Shown: one piece after another, positions 51,136-52,098 of the stretch
How positions within the stretch are numbered: position 1 is the first letter of the stretch
Layout: every line of letters begins with the position of its first letter
Source of the DNA: Candidatus Lachnoclostridium pullistercoris
GTDB taxonomy: Bacteria; Bacillota; Clostridia; Lachnospirales; Lachnospiraceae
NCBI GenBank assembly: GCA_019119775.1
Contig: DWWL01000005.1
Location: forward strand, 1 to 52,098
Reading direction: 5' to 3'
Length of the DNA: 52,098 nucleotides
Notes under the pieces: generated by a model
Told to the model about the DNA's origin: nothing
The model's input: only the letters and a program-made list of their open reading frames with translations
Databases searched by the model: none
Made by a program: the position numbers and the translations under genes

Positions 51136-52098
51136 ATGTCCGATAAGATTATACAGCTAAATGAAGATTTAATAAAGCACGATTTAAAGGATCTTGTACG
51201 CAGCAATGTGGAAGAAACCTTAAATGTCCTGTTCGATAAGGAAGCTGACGAATTAGTCAACGCTGAAAAGTATGAGCGTTCCTCTGATTGCCAGGGATAC
51301 CGCTCCGGCCATTACAAGCGAGATCTTCACACTACCGCAGGGAATCTTCCGTGGAAGAAGCTCTTATCGAAATGTATCTGGCCGGTGTTTCTGTCCGGCG
51401 TGTAAAGGATATCACTGAGGCTTTATGGGGAACGAAAGTATCCCCCGGAACAATCAGCAACTTGAATAAAAAGGCTTATGAGCATATCGAAACCTGGCGT
51501 ACCCGTCCTCTTTCCGGGAATTATCCATATGTCTACGTAGATGGTGTTTACCTGAAACGCAGTTGGGGCAGCGAGATCCAGAATGTTTCTGTTCTTGTTG
51601 CCATTGGCGTCAGCCAGGATGGCTGCCGGAAGATTCTTGGCGCTGCGGAAGGCATGAAAGAGGATCGTGAAAGCTGGCATTCTTTCTTCGTATGGCTGAA
51701 AGAGCGTGGGCTTACTGGTGTACGCTTGATCATCGGTGATAAGCCCCCCCGGCATGCTGGAGACCATTCCGGAAGTCTTTCCAGTCCAGATGCCAGATAT
51801 CAGCGCTGTACAGTTCATTTTTACAGAAATATATTTTCTGTTACACCCCGGAACAAGATGAAAACGGCAGCACTTATGCTCAAGGCGATCCATGCACGGG
51901 AAAGCAAGGAAGCTGTTCGTGAAAAAGCAATCCGAGTAGCTGAAAAGCTCCGGGCTATGAAGCCTGCCAAAGCTGCCAGGAAGGCAGAGGACGGAATTAA
52001 AGAAACCTTGACCTATATGGATTTCCCTACGCAGCATTGAACCCGGATCCGGACCAATAACGCTATTGAGCGCCTTAACCGTGAGATTAAACGCCGTA
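51136..52098 (+). mobile_element. Decayed IS256-family transposase, runs off the window
   Basis: MSDKIIQLNEDLIKHDLKDLV opens an IS256 (mutator-type) transposase; AGGAGG precedes the ATG. The frame is broken at about 51350, where about 25 codons are missing between HTTAG and ESSVEEALIEMYLAG. A second frame carries most of the catalytic domain (YVYVDGVYLKRSW with the first Asp). Near 51745, a run of C and a later compensating shift scramble about 15 residues. A TGA at 52038-52040 replaces the Trp codon before TRIRTNNAIERLNREIKRR. The element cannot encode a full transposase. The terminal inverted repeat should lie in 51017-51135 but was not identified with certainty. Confidence 0.9.

Overview
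The window looks like chromosome of a Gram-positive member of the Clostridia, most likely a gut Lachnospiraceae-type bacterium. This is inferred from the moderately high GC content, strong AGGAGG-type ribosome sites, a T-box-controlled leuACDB operon, a TPP-riboswitch thiW-thiM-thiE-thiD operon, choline-binding-like cell-wall repeat proteins, an LCP protein that hands glycans to the wall, and the styles of the IS1182 and IS256 remnants. No rRNA, tRNA or CRISPR array is visible.

Layout. 1-250: tail of an IS1182-type transposase. 496-1809 (minus): a secreted wall-binding repeat protein. 2030-17106: a surface-glycan locus in three transcription blocks. It holds a ThDP-dependent acetolactate-synthase-like enzyme, an SDR epimerase/dehydratase, a 50-residue membrane protein, two GNAT acetyltransferases, a C-methyltransferase-like protein, an isopropanol-dehydrogenase-like zinc enzyme, three GT2 glycosyltransferases, a polyprenyl-phosphate sugar-1-phosphate transferase and an LCP ligase. 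Together they could build an unusual (acylated, C-methylated or branched) sugar, assemble it on undecaprenyl phosphate and attach it to the wall. 17209-22280: leucine operon. 22396-23751: HtrA protease. 23824-26989: thiamine-salvage operon. 27157-33077: a HAD phosphatase, an rRNA-methyltransferase-like protein, a second wall-binding repeat protein, and a creatininase-like enzyme paired with an NhaC antiporter. 33078-36843: threonine aldolase, three small regulators and a macrodomain-class (SirTM-like) sirtuin.

36844-41173 is an accessory scar. It contains an AlbA/Schlafen-type ATPase with a histidine-rich repeat, a tiny zinc protein, a decayed relaxase, a deleted AAA ATPase, the tail of a second SirTM-like sirtuin, an EamA protein, a GNAT enzyme and a frameshifted HxlR regulator beside a flavodoxin-type reductase.

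42056-48648 is a complete four-gene Wadjet (JetABCD) plasmid-defence operon, probably type II, driven by its own promoter and followed by an unusually structured 3' region. 48882-51016 holds a MarR/RNHCP pair, a GNAT enzyme and a flavin-reductase-like protein. The window ends in a decayed IS256 transposase.

The strongest leads are the Wadjet operon with its folded 3' end, the stand-alone SirTM-like sirtuin and its nearby remnant, the chemistry of the glycan locus, and the recurrent in-frame tandem repeats in glycan-locus proteins. All family calls come from reading motifs; no database search was possible.
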